Below are positions 33,194 through 42,561 of a DNA stretch of 62,142 nt, one piece after another. Every line of letters starts with the position of its first letter. Positions within the stretch are counted from its first letter, which is position 1. This DNA comes from Candidatus Aegiribacteria sp. Its GTDB lineage: Bacteria; Fermentibacterota; Fermentibacteria; Fermentibacterales; JCC-6. The notes below the pieces were generated by a model, which saw nothing but the letters and a program-made list of their open reading frames with translations, ran no database searches and had not been told where the DNA came from. The stretch lies in contig JAGLOY010000069.1 of assembly GCA_023138735.1 (NCBI GenBank), forward strand, positions 1 through 62,142, in the 5' to 3' direction. The position numbers were made by a program, and so were the translations under genes.

Positions 33194-34058
33194 GAATCCA
33201 GACCCATTGTTCGGGATCTTCACGTACCCACTCCTCAATCCTTCCGGTAAGATCGGCGGTCAGTTTTAAATAGCCTTTGTCCCCTTCGTACCCGGAGAGG
33301 TCCAGTGATTCATCGATCTGAAGTATATATTTTCCACCTTCCCCTCTCGATATATGCAGTGTAAGAACAGGAATTCCAAACCTCACAGCCAGCTGTGCCG
33401 GGCCAACAGGTGTCCTGGCATGGAGACCCATGAAATCGACAAAATCGCTGTCCACTCCCAGAGTATCCTGATCTATCAGAATACCCACGGCGGTATTATC
33501 GCGCAGTACCCTCATAAGCCTTGCAATACCGCCTCCCCTGTCGATAAGCTCCGTTCCGCACCGGGCTCTCAGCCTGTTGAAATACTCGGACGTTTCTCGG
33601 TGGGAGAGTTCTCTTGAAACTATACCTACCTTATGACCGAGAAGCAGAATGGCCCTTGGTATAAGTTCCCAGGCCGAGTAATGCGCTGTTATGGCGATGA
33701 CTCCCTTCCCCAGGGAGAGAGCGGCCTGCATGTGTTCCTCTCCGCGGACTTCAACTACCCGGCGGAATTCATCGTCTGATCTGTAATTGAGATTGATAAA
33801 ATCACTCATCCCCGAGATAATGTACCTGTAAACATGACTCAGTCGCACTTTCAAACCGCACGGATGAATGATGTGTTTCTCATTAATTTTGAATATCCTC
33901 CGGGATCTGCCTGGAATCATGGAGGCAAACAACCCGAAAATACCCGCAGTCACCCAGATCAATTTTCTGGGCATAACCCGAGCCGAGTAGGCAAAGAACT
34001 TCACCAGAGGAAGAAGGAGTGAATGCCTGAATCGGCGGAATGGAAGACGGGATGCCAT
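33147..34058 (-). CDS. lpxL: LpxL/HtrB family lipid A acyltransferase
   Basis: The acyltransferase motif H126-x4-E131 (ITAHYSAWE) is followed by IDQDTLGVDSDFVDFMG and RTPVGPAQLAVRFGIPVL, as in LpxL/HtrB, which add a secondary acyl chain to Kdo-lipid A. A hydrophobic N-terminal segment (about 15-50) anchors it to the inner membrane. The position directly between Kdo biosynthesis genes and the Lpt export genes fits lipid A completion. Confidence 0.9.
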   Translation of the reverse strand: MASRLPFRRFRHSLLLPLVKFFAYSARVMPRKLIWVTAGIFGLFASMIPGRSRRIFKINEKHIIHPCGLKVRLSHVYRYIISGMSDFINLNYRSDDEFRRVVEVRGEEHMQAALSLGKGVIAITAHYSAWELIPRAILLLGHKVGIVSRELSHRETSEYFNRLRARCGTELIDRGGGIARLMRVLRDNTAVGILIDQDTLGVDSDFVDFMGLHARTPVGPAQLAVRFGIPVLTLHISRGEGGKYILQIDESLDLSGYEGDKGYLKLTADLTGRIEEWVREDPEQWVWIHERWARRPGWAPGLQ

Positions 34059-34065
34059 TATCGGT

Positions 34066-35025
34066 TTATTTCACACCTGCCTGGAGGGCATCGTGAAGGT
34101 AGAGAATACCCACAGGTATTCGATCCTGATCGATAACCACCAGGGAAGTTATGCCGAGTTCTTCCATCCTGGAAACGGCAATAGCGGCAAGTTCCTCTTT
34201 ACAGCAGATCGAGGGTTCTTTGATAAGGACATCTCCAAGAATCAGATCCAGAACATTCGCGCGGTTCTTCATGAGCCTGCCAAGGTCTCCGTAAACAAAA
34301 ATCCCGTTCAGTTTTCGTTGCGCATCAGTTGAAAAACATACTCCCCGGTGAGCTGTCATTACCGCGATTGCTTCCGTAAGAGGAGCCGATTCGCTTACGT
34401 CCGGGAGAGAATCGGAAACCATCAGATCACTTACCCTGGTCAGAAGCTTCCTCCCGAGTGTTCCGCCAGGATGAACCTTGGCAAAATCATCGGATGAGAA
34501 GTTTTTTACCTTAAGAAGTGCCATTGCAAGCGCATCACCCAGTGCCATCATCGAGGTTGTGCTTGCAGTAGGTGCAAGGTCATATGGACAGGCTTCCTTC
34601 AGTTCAGGAAGGGGAAGAAGCACATCAGCCGCTCTTGAAAGAAGAGAATCCGCGGAGCAGGTAATAGCGACAATCGGAATTTTCAATCTCATGAAACAGG
34701 GAAGAAGCAAGGCTATCTCCTCCGTTTCCCCGCTTTTGGAAAGAACAAGGGCGACATCGTTCTTCTGAAGTATCCCAAGGTCTCCGTGAATACCGTCCGA
34801 AGGATGAAGAAAGTACGCAGGGCTGCCTGTACTTGTCATGGTGGCAGCTATCTTTCTGCCAACATGCCCGGATTTGCCCATACCGCAGATTATTATCTTG
34901 CCATCTGTTCGGGCCAGAGTTTCTACTGCTCTGGTGAAAGTACTTTCAGCGAGCCTGGCTGTAGCCTCAAGCCATTCCGACTCTATGCGGAGAACCCTCA
35001 AGGCTTCATCGTAGAGGTCAGCCAT
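34066..35025 (-). CDS. kdsD: arabinose-5-phosphate isomerase
   Basis: SIS domain (IICGMGKSGHVGRKIAATM, VLSKSGETEEI) followed by two CBS domains (VSDLMVSD... VMTAHRGVCF; VLIKEPSICC... GITSLVVIDQDR). It converts ribulose-5-phosphate to arabinose-5-phosphate, the first committed step to Kdo. HPGGTLGR is the conserved junction motif. It overlaps kdsC by eight bases. All four kds genes are present together. Confidence 0.96.
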   Translation of the reverse strand: MADLYDEALRVLRIESEWLEATARLAESTFTRAVETLARTDGKIIICGMGKSGHVGRKIAATMTSTGSPAYFLHPSDGIHGDLGILQKNDVALVLSKSGETEEIALLLPCFMRLKIPIVAITCSADSLLSRAADVLLPLPELKEACPYDLAPTASTTSMMALGDALAMALLKVKNFSSDDFAKVHPGGTLGRKLLTRVSDLMVSDSLPDVSESAPLTEAIAVMTAHRGVCFSTDAQRKLNGIFVYGDLGRLMKNRANVLDLILGDVLIKEPSICCKEELAAIAVSRMEELGITSLVVIDQDRIPVGILYLHDALQAGVK

Positions 35026-35500
35026 TTTTCATACTCTCCAGGAGCATATCCGCAACCTCTCCAACCGCACCGTTTCCTCCGGTTTTTTTCGTAACAATAT
35101 CACACTCAGCCTTTATAAGAGGGTGAGCGTTTGAAGGACAGGCTCCAATGCCGGCAGTTCTGATTGCGGGCAGATCCATCAGCCCATCACCCATGAATAT
35201 GACCGATTCGCAGTCAATCGACAGTTTGCTGCAGATATCTCTCAGAGCATCATCCTTTTTATCACTGCCAAGAGACAACAGTTCTATCCCGAGATCGGCA
35301 GCCCTTCTCCTTGTTGCAGGGAAATCCCTGAAGGATACAAGGGCAACCTGGAATCCTCTTCTCCGGAGCTCTATTATTCCAGCGCCATCTGCCGAATTGA
35401 ACTTCTGTATAACTCCATCGGGTCCGTAATACAACCCGCCATCGGTCAGTACACCGTCAACATCGAGAGCCAGCAGTTTAATATTATCGAGTTGCTTCAT
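35018..35500 (-). CDS. kdsC: Kdo-8-phosphate phosphatase
   Basis: A C0-type HAD phosphatase with no cap: nucleophile motif LLALDVDGVLTDGGLYY, RRRGFQVALVS, lysine in SDKKDDAL and final MGDGLMDLPAI with two aspartates. It releases phosphate from Kdo-8-P. ATG 35500 overlaps the kdsA stop as ATGA, the usual translational coupling; this start also fits the family N-terminus (MKQLDNIKLLALD). Confidence 0.94.
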   Translation of the reverse strand: MKQLDNIKLLALDVDGVLTDGGLYYGPDGVIQKFNSADGAGIIELRRRGFQVALVSFRDFPATRRRAADLGIELLSLGSDKKDDALRDICSKLSIDCESVIFMGDGLMDLPAIRTAGIGACPSNAHPLIKAECDIVTKKTGGNGAVGEVADMLLESMKNG

Positions 35501-36306
35501 CGGCCTTCCCAATGGGTAAGAGCATTCCTTACGATTATATCCAATGTATCGAAATCCACCATTGTCGCAGAGTCGCTCAGGCCCGATGCAGGGTCGGGAT
35601 GCGCCTCTATAAACAGGCCGTCAACACCCCAGGCAGCACCGGAACGGGCAAGTGCAGGGGCGAATTCCCTGCAGCCGCCGCTTATCCCCCCGGCGGCTCC
35701 GGGAAGTTGAAGAGAATGGGTCACATCAAGAATCACCTTCTGTGAAAACCCGCTCATTACCGAAAGTGAGCGAAAATCAACTACGAGATCGCCATAACCG
35801 AAAAAGGTGCCTCTTTCGGTAAGCCAGATTTCCGGACATCCAGCTGCTGCAGCCTTTGCAGCAGAACCCCTCATATCCCGAGGATTCATGAACTGCCCTT
35901 TCTTGATATTCACAGGTATCCCTGTAGCACCTGCTGCCTCCAGAATCGAAGTCTGCCTGCATAAAAAAGCGGGGATCTGGATGATATCAACAACCTGAGC
36001 TACAGGTTCTGCCTGCAGCTCATTATGAATATCGGTAAGAGTTCTGACACCGAACTCCCCCGATATCTCTTCAAGTATCCTCAAACCTTCATCCATTCCC
36101 GGACCCCGGTAGGAACCGTGGCTGGTTCGGTTATCCTTCAGAAACGATCCTTTGAATACCCACTCGGCAGGGCGATCGGGGGATTCCAGAAGTGAAGCGG
36201 CGAATTCCGCGACTCTCATGGATATTTCTCTGGATTCAAGGCTGCACGGACCGATTATGAAAAGGGGAATTCTGTCATGAATTGAAATACTCCACCGCCC
36301 TTTCAA
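35497..36306 (-). CDS. kdsA: Kdo-8-phosphate synthase
   Basis: A DAHP/KDO8P synthase-type barrel: FIIGPCSLES, KGSFLKDNRTSHGSYRGPG, LTDIHN, IQIPAFLCRQT, NIKKGQFMNPRDM and LDVTHSLQLPG, ending FIEAHPDP. It condenses arabinose-5-P with phosphoenolpyruvate. The start is TTG 36306, inside the kdsB end (32-base overlap); a shorter start is possible because the first residues are not conserved. The DVTHS motif and the cysteine in PCSLES suggest a metal-independent or -dependent class cannot be decided by reading. Confidence 0.94.
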   Translation of the reverse strand: MKGRWSISIHDRIPLFIIGPCSLESREISMRVAEFAASLLESPDRPAEWVFKGSFLKDNRTSHGSYRGPGMDEGLRILEEISGEFGVRTLTDIHNELQAEPVAQVVDIIQIPAFLCRQTSILEAAGATGIPVNIKKGQFMNPRDMRGSAAKAAAAGCPEIWLTERGTFFGYGDLVVDFRSLSVMSGFSQKVILDVTHSLQLPGAAGGISGGCREFAPALARSGAAWGVDGLFIEAHPDPASGLSDSATMVDFDTLDIIVRNALTHWEGR

Positions 36307-36997
36307 GATCTTCTTCAGTATCTACACCTATTCCCCGAAATTCACCGGTTACAACCCTGATGCGCATTCCCCGCTCCAGCCAGGCAAGCTGCTCAAGTCC
36401 TTCAGTTCTTGATAGACTGGTATCTCCCGCTGCGGCGCAGCTTTTTAGTGATTCGGGGCTGAATGAATATATACCGATGTGTTCCAGCAGGTTATCCGCA
36501 CCATGGGGAATAGGATACCTGGAAAAGTACATAGCTTCCAGACTATCGTTAATCACAACTTTCACCGAATCCGGTGATCCGCCAAATTCTGCCGGTATTT
36601 CCCTGGCAAGGGTAACGACCTGATCTTTTTCAGATGGAATCGCAGTGAGGGAATTGATCCAGTCTTCATTCACAAGAGGTTCATCGCCCTGCACGTTTAT
36701 TACAGTATCTCCGGGAAAACCCAGCAGGCTCCAGGCCTTGAAAACCCTTTGAGTACCTGATGCGGCTTCTCCTGTGTAAACAACCTCAAAACCGGCGTTC
36801 TCGACAATATCCATAATACGTTTATCATCGGTTGCCGCAACAGCTCTGTCAACTGAATCTCGAATCCCCTGCAACACTCTGATTATCATTGGGATTCCTG
36901 CGATATCCGCCAGTGGTTTCCCCGGCAGCCTCGTCGAAGCGAACCTGGCAGGGACTATGGCAACGATTTCCTCTGAAGCTGCTACTCTCCCAGCCAT
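36275..36997 (-). CDS. kdsB: CMP-Kdo synthetase
   Basis: A nucleotidyltransferase with VAIVPARFASTRLPGKPL at the N-terminus, VINVQGDEPLVN, YFSRYPIPHG, HIGIYSF and GIGVDTEEDL near the end, all conserved in KdsB. It activates Kdo with CTP for transfer to lipid A. 240 residues is the standard length. It overlaps both neighbours, so the whole kds-lpx-lpt run is one transcription unit. Confidence 0.96.
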   Translation of the reverse strand: MAGRVAASEEIVAIVPARFASTRLPGKPLADIAGIPMIIRVLQGIRDSVDRAVAATDDKRIMDIVENAGFEVVYTGEAASGTQRVFKAWSLLGFPGDTVINVQGDEPLVNEDWINSLTAIPSEKDQVVTLAREIPAEFGGSPDSVKVVINDSLEAMYFSRYPIPHGADNLLEHIGIYSFSPESLKSCAAAGDTSLSRTEGLEQLAWLERGMRIRVVTGEFRGIGVDTEEDLERAVEYFNS

Positions 36998-38082
36998 TTC
37001 TCAGTAGCCCATATTGAAATACTTAATACTGTTTCCTCCTGGAAGCTATCCTGTATATCACGCCAGTACTGGTAACCGGCGGCAATATCTACCCCCGCCC
37101 TTCCTTCGTTGAAACTGTATCCGGCACCCGCTGTGAAAGTTGAAGATTTGTCTCTCCATAACCCATCCATATATGAGAATCCTGATCGGAATGAGATACC
37201 GTTTCCAGCATAGATTTCGGCTCCAGCAGAATAAACAGTTCCGGGATCAGTCTGGGTGTCGAGAATATTCAGGACTTTCCTACTGTAGATATCCACGCCG
37301 ATAAGAAGCCTCTCAATCGGTCTGAAGGATATCCCGGCGGATATTTCACCTGGAAGAGAGTATATACTGCTGGAGCTGTCTGCTTCTGAAGAGGCAAGGA
37401 AATCCCTGTTTACGCTGAGGGTTCCCTTTCTGTCGGTTGATATGGAGAATCCCAATCCAAACCGATCAGTGTTTACAAGTATCCCGAATACACCGCCCCA
37501 TGCCATTTGGAAATTTGCATCATCGCGGTAAACGGAACTGTCCGACGTCGGGGTGATCAATGCAGTTTGTGTCAGAGTTACATCAGAAAGAATATTGCCG
37601 AAAGAACATCGTCCTCCTACGGAAAAAGCGAGCCAGTCACTGGTTCTGACGGACAGGCCTGTATAGGTTTCCACAAGACCGCCTGTCCAGGAAAATTTCC
37701 CCGTATAATCATCACTGACATCCATCTGAAGCTCAGTATTAACCCTGCTTCGGCCGTCGATAGCACCTGATATGACGATTCCTCCAGGGATTGGCACGAA
37801 AGCTGATACAACAGGAAAACTAAGCTGATTATCCCATGCTGGAGCATCACCTTCACTGTACTTTCCACCCAGGCTGATACCTCCGGCAAGGGTCCATGCG
37901 GAAGCGGCCGGGTTCAGCATTGAAAAACCCGTACTGCCCGGCACACCGATACAGACTCCGCCCATACCATAGGATCTGGAATTCAGAGGGAGAATTTCTG
38001 AACCGATACCATTAGGCGGAGGAAGGTAATCTACTGAGAATATCCCCGTTACAAAGAACACAATACAGGACAACAAAGTCAT
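36982..38082 (-). CDS. PorV/PorQ-like outer-membrane beta-barrel protein
   Basis: A signal peptide-like start is followed by LPLNSRSYGMGGVCIGVPGSTGFSMLNPAAS, the N-terminal signature of the PorV/UPF0164 family of FadL-like barrels, then many amphipathic strands ending in an aromatic (SISIWATEKWLGE). In Bacteroidota PorV takes part in type IX secretion; a T9SS-type cargo is encoded nearby at 39,797. It overlaps kdsB by 16 bases and so heads the Kdo operon. A simple FadL-type porin is the alternative. Confidence 0.75.
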   Translation of the reverse strand: MTLLSCIVFFVTGIFSVDYLPPPNGIGSEILPLNSRSYGMGGVCIGVPGSTGFSMLNPAASAWTLAGGISLGGKYSEGDAPAWDNQLSFPVVSAFVPIPGGIVISGAIDGRSRVNTELQMDVSDDYTGKFSWTGGLVETYTGLSVRTSDWLAFSVGGRCSFGNILSDVTLTQTALITPTSDSSVYRDDANFQMAWGGVFGILVNTDRFGLGFSISTDRKGTLSVNRDFLASSEADSSSSIYSLPGEISAGISFRPIERLLIGVDIYSRKVLNILDTQTDPGTVYSAGAEIYAGNGISFRSGFSYMDGLWRDKSSTFTAGAGYSFNEGRAGVDIAAGYQYWRDIQDSFQEETVLSISIWATEKWLGE

Positions 38083-38157
38083 ATGGTCTCCAGTGTTTCA
38101 TGTTTCATTTTACATCAGTCGATGTATCCGGACATAGCGAATAATGTTCCAGATACT

Positions 38158-39549
38158 TCACAGTTCAAATGTCTCTCCGAGTGCGGGAATGAGTGCCGTT
38201 TTACCAATCCTGTCCGCGATCCTGTTTACCAGTAATTCGGACTGATCAGACTCACCATGAACAAGGAATATACTCTCTGCGTTCGCACCGACCTTACTCG
38301 CGTATGTGACAAGGGCATCTGAATCCGCATGAGCGGAAAACCCGTTGATGATCTCAATTCTGGCTTTCACAGGGTATTCCTCACCGAATATCTTAATCAG
38401 TTTCTCACCCTCCACCAGTTTCCTGCCCAGTGTATGCTGAGCCATGAATCCTACAACGAGCACTGCACTCCTCTCATCTCCGATGTTGTTCTTGAGGTGA
38501 TGAAGAATTCTTCCGTTCTCGCACATTCCCGATGCTGATATGATCACCATAGGGCTTGAGTCCTTATTAAGAGCTTTGGACTCTCCGACACCCTGGATAA
38601 AATGAAGACCCTCAAACTGGAACGGACTTCTGTTGCTGTAAAGGTAATCACGCATCTGGCTGTCAAAACACTCCTGATGAATTTTATAAACCTCAGTGGC
38701 ATCAAAAGATAAAGGAGAGTCCACATAGACTTTCATAGGTGGCATATCATTACGTGTCACAAGTTCGTGGATATCGAAAAGTACTTCCTGGGTCCGTCCT
38801 ACACTGAAAGACGGGATTATGAGCTTGCCGCCGGCTTTGAATGTGCTGTTGATTATACTGCGGAACTTCTGCAGGGACTCCTCCTGCTTCGCATGATTCC
38901 TGCCGCCATAGGTGCTTTCCATAATCAGTATATCCGCGTTTGCACTCATATCAGGATCTTTTAGAATTGGTCTTCCGGGCCTGCCGAGGTCTCCTGAGAA
39001 TAGGAGAACTTTCTGAGTTCCCTTTTCTTTGATAGTGAGCTCCACCTGGGCGGAACCAAGTATATGGCCTGCTTCGAGGAATCTGAGGGAGACGTCTGAA
39101 AACAGTGGAAACGCCCTGTTGTAAGGTATTGACATGAAGTGCTTCAGAGTTTCCGTGACATCTTCAGCATTGTATAATGGTTTGAGCGGATCAAGCCCTT
39201 TCAGTTTCCTCTTTTTATTGAGATACGCCATGTCATACTTCTGAATGTGCGCGCTATCCGGAAGCAGAATAGCTGCAAGATCCCGGGTAGCGAAGGTGCT
39301 GGTAATCATACCGCTGAAGCCGTGCTTCACCGCCCCGGGAAGGTTTCCCGAATGGTCTATATGTGCATGGGAAAGGATTATGGAATCAAGCTCTTCCGGG
39401 TTGAAGGGAAACTCCCTGTTCAGTTTTTCGCTTTCTTTTCTGCGCCCCTGATGGAGGCCGCAGTCAAGAAGGATTTTTCTACCGTTGATTTCCAGCAGGT
39501 GCTTAGAACCTGTAACCGATTGTGCAGCTCCATAAAAAGTAATTCTCAC
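38158..39549 (-). CDS. metallo-beta-lactamase/beta-CASP fold hydrolase
   Basis: The N-terminus has the MBL zinc motif SHAHIDHSG with upstream LDCGLHQG, LLFSGDLGR and EAGHILGSA; beta-CASP residues follow (SFSVGRTQEVLF) and the end has SGMCENGRILHHL and FSAHADSDAL. This is the YSH1/RNase-J-like RNA-processing class (463 residues), usually an exo- or endo-ribonuclease. No KH domain is present, unlike archaeal CPSF. It is monocistronic: a 75-base gap separates it from the barrel gene. Confidence 0.9.
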   Translation of the reverse strand: MRITFYGAAQSVTGSKHLLEINGRKILLDCGLHQGRRKESEKLNREFPFNPEELDSIILSHAHIDHSGNLPGAVKHGFSGMITSTFATRDLAAILLPDSAHIQKYDMAYLNKKRKLKGLDPLKPLYNAEDVTETLKHFMSIPYNRAFPLFSDVSLRFLEAGHILGSAQVELTIKEKGTQKVLLFSGDLGRPGRPILKDPDMSANADILIMESTYGGRNHAKQEESLQKFRSIINSTFKAGGKLIIPSFSVGRTQEVLFDIHELVTRNDMPPMKVYVDSPLSFDATEVYKIHQECFDSQMRDYLYSNRSPFQFEGLHFIQGVGESKALNKDSSPMVIISASGMCENGRILHHLKNNIGDERSAVLVVGFMAQHTLGRKLVEGEKLIKIFGEEYPVKARIEIINGFSAHADSDALVTYASKVGANAESIFLVHGESDQSELLVNRIADRIGKTALIPALGETFEL

Positions 39550-39796
39550 TTATATCAACCTCCAAGGCCCGACTATGATGAGGAAACCAGCCCCATGCAA
39601 CCTCGAAATAAAACATCGGGAACCGGAATCGCTGCATGGACGTTAATACATACTGGATGTATCTTTGCACAACCAATATAGGCTTTTGCATAATAACTTC
39701 GGAAATGATATTTGTATATTGTTATGATACATGTAATTACTTTAACTGGAACGCCGGATTCATAGTATATCCGGAAACCATCGAAGGGATGAATCA

Positions 39797-41515
39797 ATGA
39801 AAATATCTCTTGCTTTAGTAAGTACTCTGCTGCTGGTTTTCTCCAGCATTGCGCTTGGAGATACTGCCATGGACAGAATCATGTCCGCTCTTGAATCAGG
39901 AGAGTTATCCGCTGTTGAGGCAGCAGACCTCCTTATTCAGAGCGCAACGGATTGGAATGATCTGCCTGCCCGTTTTACGGAAGGTACAGACGGTGTTCCC
40001 TGTGGAACACCTGCAATCCTTGAGGCGATTCGCATCGGGCTGGACTCTCCCCTCGCCAGCCGCCCCCCCCTGAGCGGTCCCCATTACACATTCGACTCGC
40101 CTGACGGTTACTTCAAGATCCACTGGACCGATTCCGGTGCCGATGCTGTCAATTTAAGCTACGCAACCACTGTTGCAGTTGCAGCGGATTCGTCATGGCA
40201 GGTGGAATGCACCGAAATGAACTTCATAACACCACCCCCGGATAACATGGTTGGTGGTTCCGATCAATACGATATCTACATCATAAACCTTGGCGGAGGT
40301 GTCCTTGGCTACTGTTCACCCAGCGGTGAATTCCAGCCCCCAGACTCCACACAAGCCTGCAGTGCAAGCCATATCGTTATAGGCAGCAACATCTCAGGCT
40401 GGGGACAGAGAGTCTGCACAATGGCTCATGAATTCCAGCACGCAGTCCAGTTCTCCTACAGTTACGAAGAAGCAACCTGGTTCATGGAAAACTGCGCTGT
40501 CTGGATGGAAGAGATGGTTTACCCGGATGTCAACGACTACCTGCCGTACGTCCAATATGGCGCAGGTGCACTTCGTACACCCTGGTACGACATCCGGTCG
40601 GCCGCAATGTACTGGTACGGAGCTTTTACCTGGCCATGGATGATGTGGAACAGGTGGGGTTACGAATCTGTTCGCGAGATCTGGGAAATCTGTGCCGAAG
40701 ACGCCGGAAGCAATCTGGAGCCGGCCCACGATGAAATGTTCGCCAACCATGGATCGAATTTTGAGTCGATCTTCATGCAGTACGGATGCTGGAGATGGTT
40801 CACTGCTGATAACTGGTTCTCCGGCTGCGGCATGTACAACGAGGAGGTATCTACCTGGCTACCAGGCCCCAGGGTACTTCCCTATCACTACACAGCAACC
40901 CTGCCTTTCAGCGGTGATCAGACCACAACTTACAAACCTGATTATCTGGGTATCCATTGGATAGAAGTCGATCTGAGCAGTTACCAGGACGACTGGATCC
41001 AGATGGCCTTCAACGGTTATGATAATCTTGAGTGGAATATGGGCGTCATAATGCAGGATTATTCGGGAAGACTATACTTCAACTGGTTCAGCTGCGATCC
41101 CACATCCGGTGACTTAAACGTTACTGTGGGTGCTAACGGATGGGACGCTGCCATTTTCTTCCCGGCATTCATGACAAATTATCCCATGAATCACGACTAC
41201 ACCTTCGAAATAACCACCCTGGGGACAGGCATGGAAGGATCCCCATCAAACACCGACCATCTTAACCTTAATGTTTCATCAAATCCCATACATGCCGGTG
41301 ATTTTGTAACCTTCGACCTCCCGACTGACGGAAACGCCAGTATGCTTATCTACGATATGAGCGGCAGAGTTGCCGCCACACTGATTGATGAGACAATGCA
41401 GGCAGGTTCCCACTCGGTGCAGTTTGAAGGATCGGACCTTTCCGAAGGGACATACTTCATAATGCTGTTCGCAGGTGACCAGATATCCACACAGAAAGTG
41501 GTTTTCACCAGATAA
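39797..41515 (+). CDS. secreted MXAN_6640-like metalloprotease with T9SS-type C-terminal domain
   Basis: Signal peptide (about residues 1-21), then a metallopeptidase domain with MAHEFQHAVQFSY (H-E-F-Q-H zinc motif, about residue 212) and downstream WFMENCAVWMEE. The last 85 residues are a Por-secretion/T9SS type A-like sorting module: LNVSSNPIHAGDFVTFDLP, IYDMSGRVAATLI, GTYFIMLFAGD... KVVFTR. It would cross the outer membrane through type IX secretion and be attached or released. The upstream region to 39,550 (247 bases) shows no clear signal. A terminator follows at 41,533. Confidence 0.87.
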   Translation: MKISLALVSTLLLVFSSIALGDTAMDRIMSALESGELSAVEAADLLIQSATDWNDLPARFTEGTDGVPCGTPAILEAIRIGLDSPLASRPPLSGPHYTFDSPDGYFKIHWTDSGADAVNLSYATTVAVAADSSWQVECTEMNFITPPPDNMVGGSDQYDIYIINLGGGVLGYCSPSGEFQPPDSTQACSASHIVIGSNISGWGQRVCTMAHEFQHAVQFSYSYEEATWFMENCAVWMEEMVYPDVNDYLPYVQYGAGALRTPWYDIRSAAMYWYGAFTWPWMMWNRWGYESVREIWEICAEDAGSNLEPAHDEMFANHGSNFESIFMQYGCWRWFTADNWFSGCGMYNEEVSTWLPGPRVLPYHYTATLPFSGDQTTTYKPDYLGIHWIEVDLSSYQDDWIQMAFNGYDNLEWNMGVIMQDYSGRLYFNWFSCDPTSGDLNVTVGANGWDAAIFFPAFMTNYPMNHDYTFEITTLGTGMEGSPSNTDHLNLNVSSNPIHAGDFVTFDLPTDGNASMLIYDMSGRVAATLIDETMQAGSHSVQFEGSDLSEGTYFIMLFAGDQISTQKVVFTR

Positions 41516-41532
41516 ACAGTAACCTTGTGCAT

Positions 41533-41570
41533 AAGCAGGGACCCATTTCAGGGTTCCTGCTTCTTTTTCT
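41533..41570 (+). terminator. Rho-independent terminator
   Basis: AAGCAGGGACCC (41533-41544) pairs with GGGTTCCTGCTT (41551-41562), 11 of 12 pairs plus one G-T, loop ATTTCA, followed by CTTTTTCT. It ends the metalloprotease transcript. Confidence 0.8.
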
Positions 41571-41614
41571 GGTATATTCCAGACTGCAGGCGAAGAAAAT
41601 CTCCGGAGGTAAAC

Positions 41615-42379
41615 TTGACCCGATATGCAGCGCTGGTGTTACTGATCCTTACAGCAGGATGTAAAATAGAAGCTGAACCGCGCGTCAGCGGCGACTCGGA
41701 TTACTCTCCTATTATCATCATTCAGTTCCGGGAAACTGAAATATCCTCAAGCCTCCCATGGGACATCTCATCGAGTCATGATATTGTATCAGCTTCGGTG
41801 CTTTTTCCGGATGATAATCCACCCTTCCAGGGAACCAGACAGCTTGTTTATGAAGCTATTGAGAACGATATGCTTGTTGCTCTTATAAGTGACAGCTGTC
41901 TCGATTATCAGATAAGCGGGGATCATATCCAGATATGGCTGGACAGCAGCGGTACAGTAAGATCACGACCGGAGAATATCCTTGACAAAAACCTCAGCTC
42001 TGCATGGCTGGAAAATACCAGCCGCCAGGATATCCTGCTTGGATTATTCGATATGTACAAGCCTGATCTTATCCTGATGGAGTATAGAATTCCCGACGCT
42101 TCGTCAGTCCTTCGAATAGCTGAATACTGGACAGCACCTGATGTTATATCCCGATACATGGTTGTAATGTTTCAACTTCCCGGAAACCCTCGTTTCAGAG
42201 GGTGGTGTGGCTTTGCAGGTGAGGGAATAAATGGAAGTACACCATATGGATTGACTGAAAGCGGTTTGTTCTCCACCATCCGGCTCCTTGCTGGTCTCGA
42301 ATGGGTGGATGTCCTGCCTGATATCATCCCCGCTATTTCAATATTGGAGGACACCGATGATATCTGGAGTAATCAATGA
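41615..42379 (+). CDS. lipoprotein, possibly phosphatase-superfamily-related
   Basis: A start at TTG 41615 is preferred because CGGAGG lies six bases before it and it gives a lipoprotein signal ending LTAGC. The mature part has PWDISSSHD and, near the end, GFAGEGINGSTPYGLTESGLFSTIRLLAGLEWVDVLP, which recalls the final part of alkaline-phosphatase-superfamily hydrolases, but the metal-binding aspartates of that family are not evident. Function is not assigned. Its stop overlaps the next small ORF by 23 bases. Confidence 0.6.
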   Translation: MTRYAALVLLILTAGCKIEAEPRVSGDSDYSPIIIIQFRETEISSSLPWDISSSHDIVSASVLFPDDNPPFQGTRQLVYEAIENDMLVALISDSCLDYQISGDHIQIWLDSSGTVRSRPENILDKNLSSAWLENTSRQDILLGLFDMYKPDLILMEYRIPDASSVLRIAEYWTAPDVISRYMVVMFQLPGNPRFRGWCGFAGEGINGSTPYGLTESGLFSTIRLLAGLEWVDVLPDIIPAISILEDTDDIWSNQ

Positions 42380-42479
42380 TCATCCCGGGGAAGAACTGGT
42401 GAATCTGATCACGGAATACTACCGCTTGCTGAGGCAACTTGATTATCTTACATTTGGAGCCGAATCCATATTCGAATGA
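42357..42479 (+). CDS. small 40-residue ORF ahead of the carboxylase genes
   Basis: From ATG 42357, with GGAGG six bases upstream, a 40-residue peptide rich in leucine and acidic residues (ITEYYRLLRQLDYLTFGAE) ends at 42479. It overlaps the preceding stop by 23 bases. No homologue is recognised. It could be a real coupled small protein or a leader of the carboxylase transcript. Confidence 0.4.
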   Translation: MISGVINDHPGEELVNLITEYYRLLRQLDYLTFGAESIFE

Positions 42480-42561
42480 GGTGAATACGGCACTGAAGAC
42501 ATGTGACGACAAAATAACAATCCTGATCGTGATACCAGTGATAATTTAAAGGGGATAGACA

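Noticed and set aside
41525-41614. Longer N-terminus for the lipoprotein gene at 41,615
   Set aside because: The extra residues are encoded by the terminator of the upstream gene and lack a ribosome site; the TTG start gives a clean lipoprotein signal.
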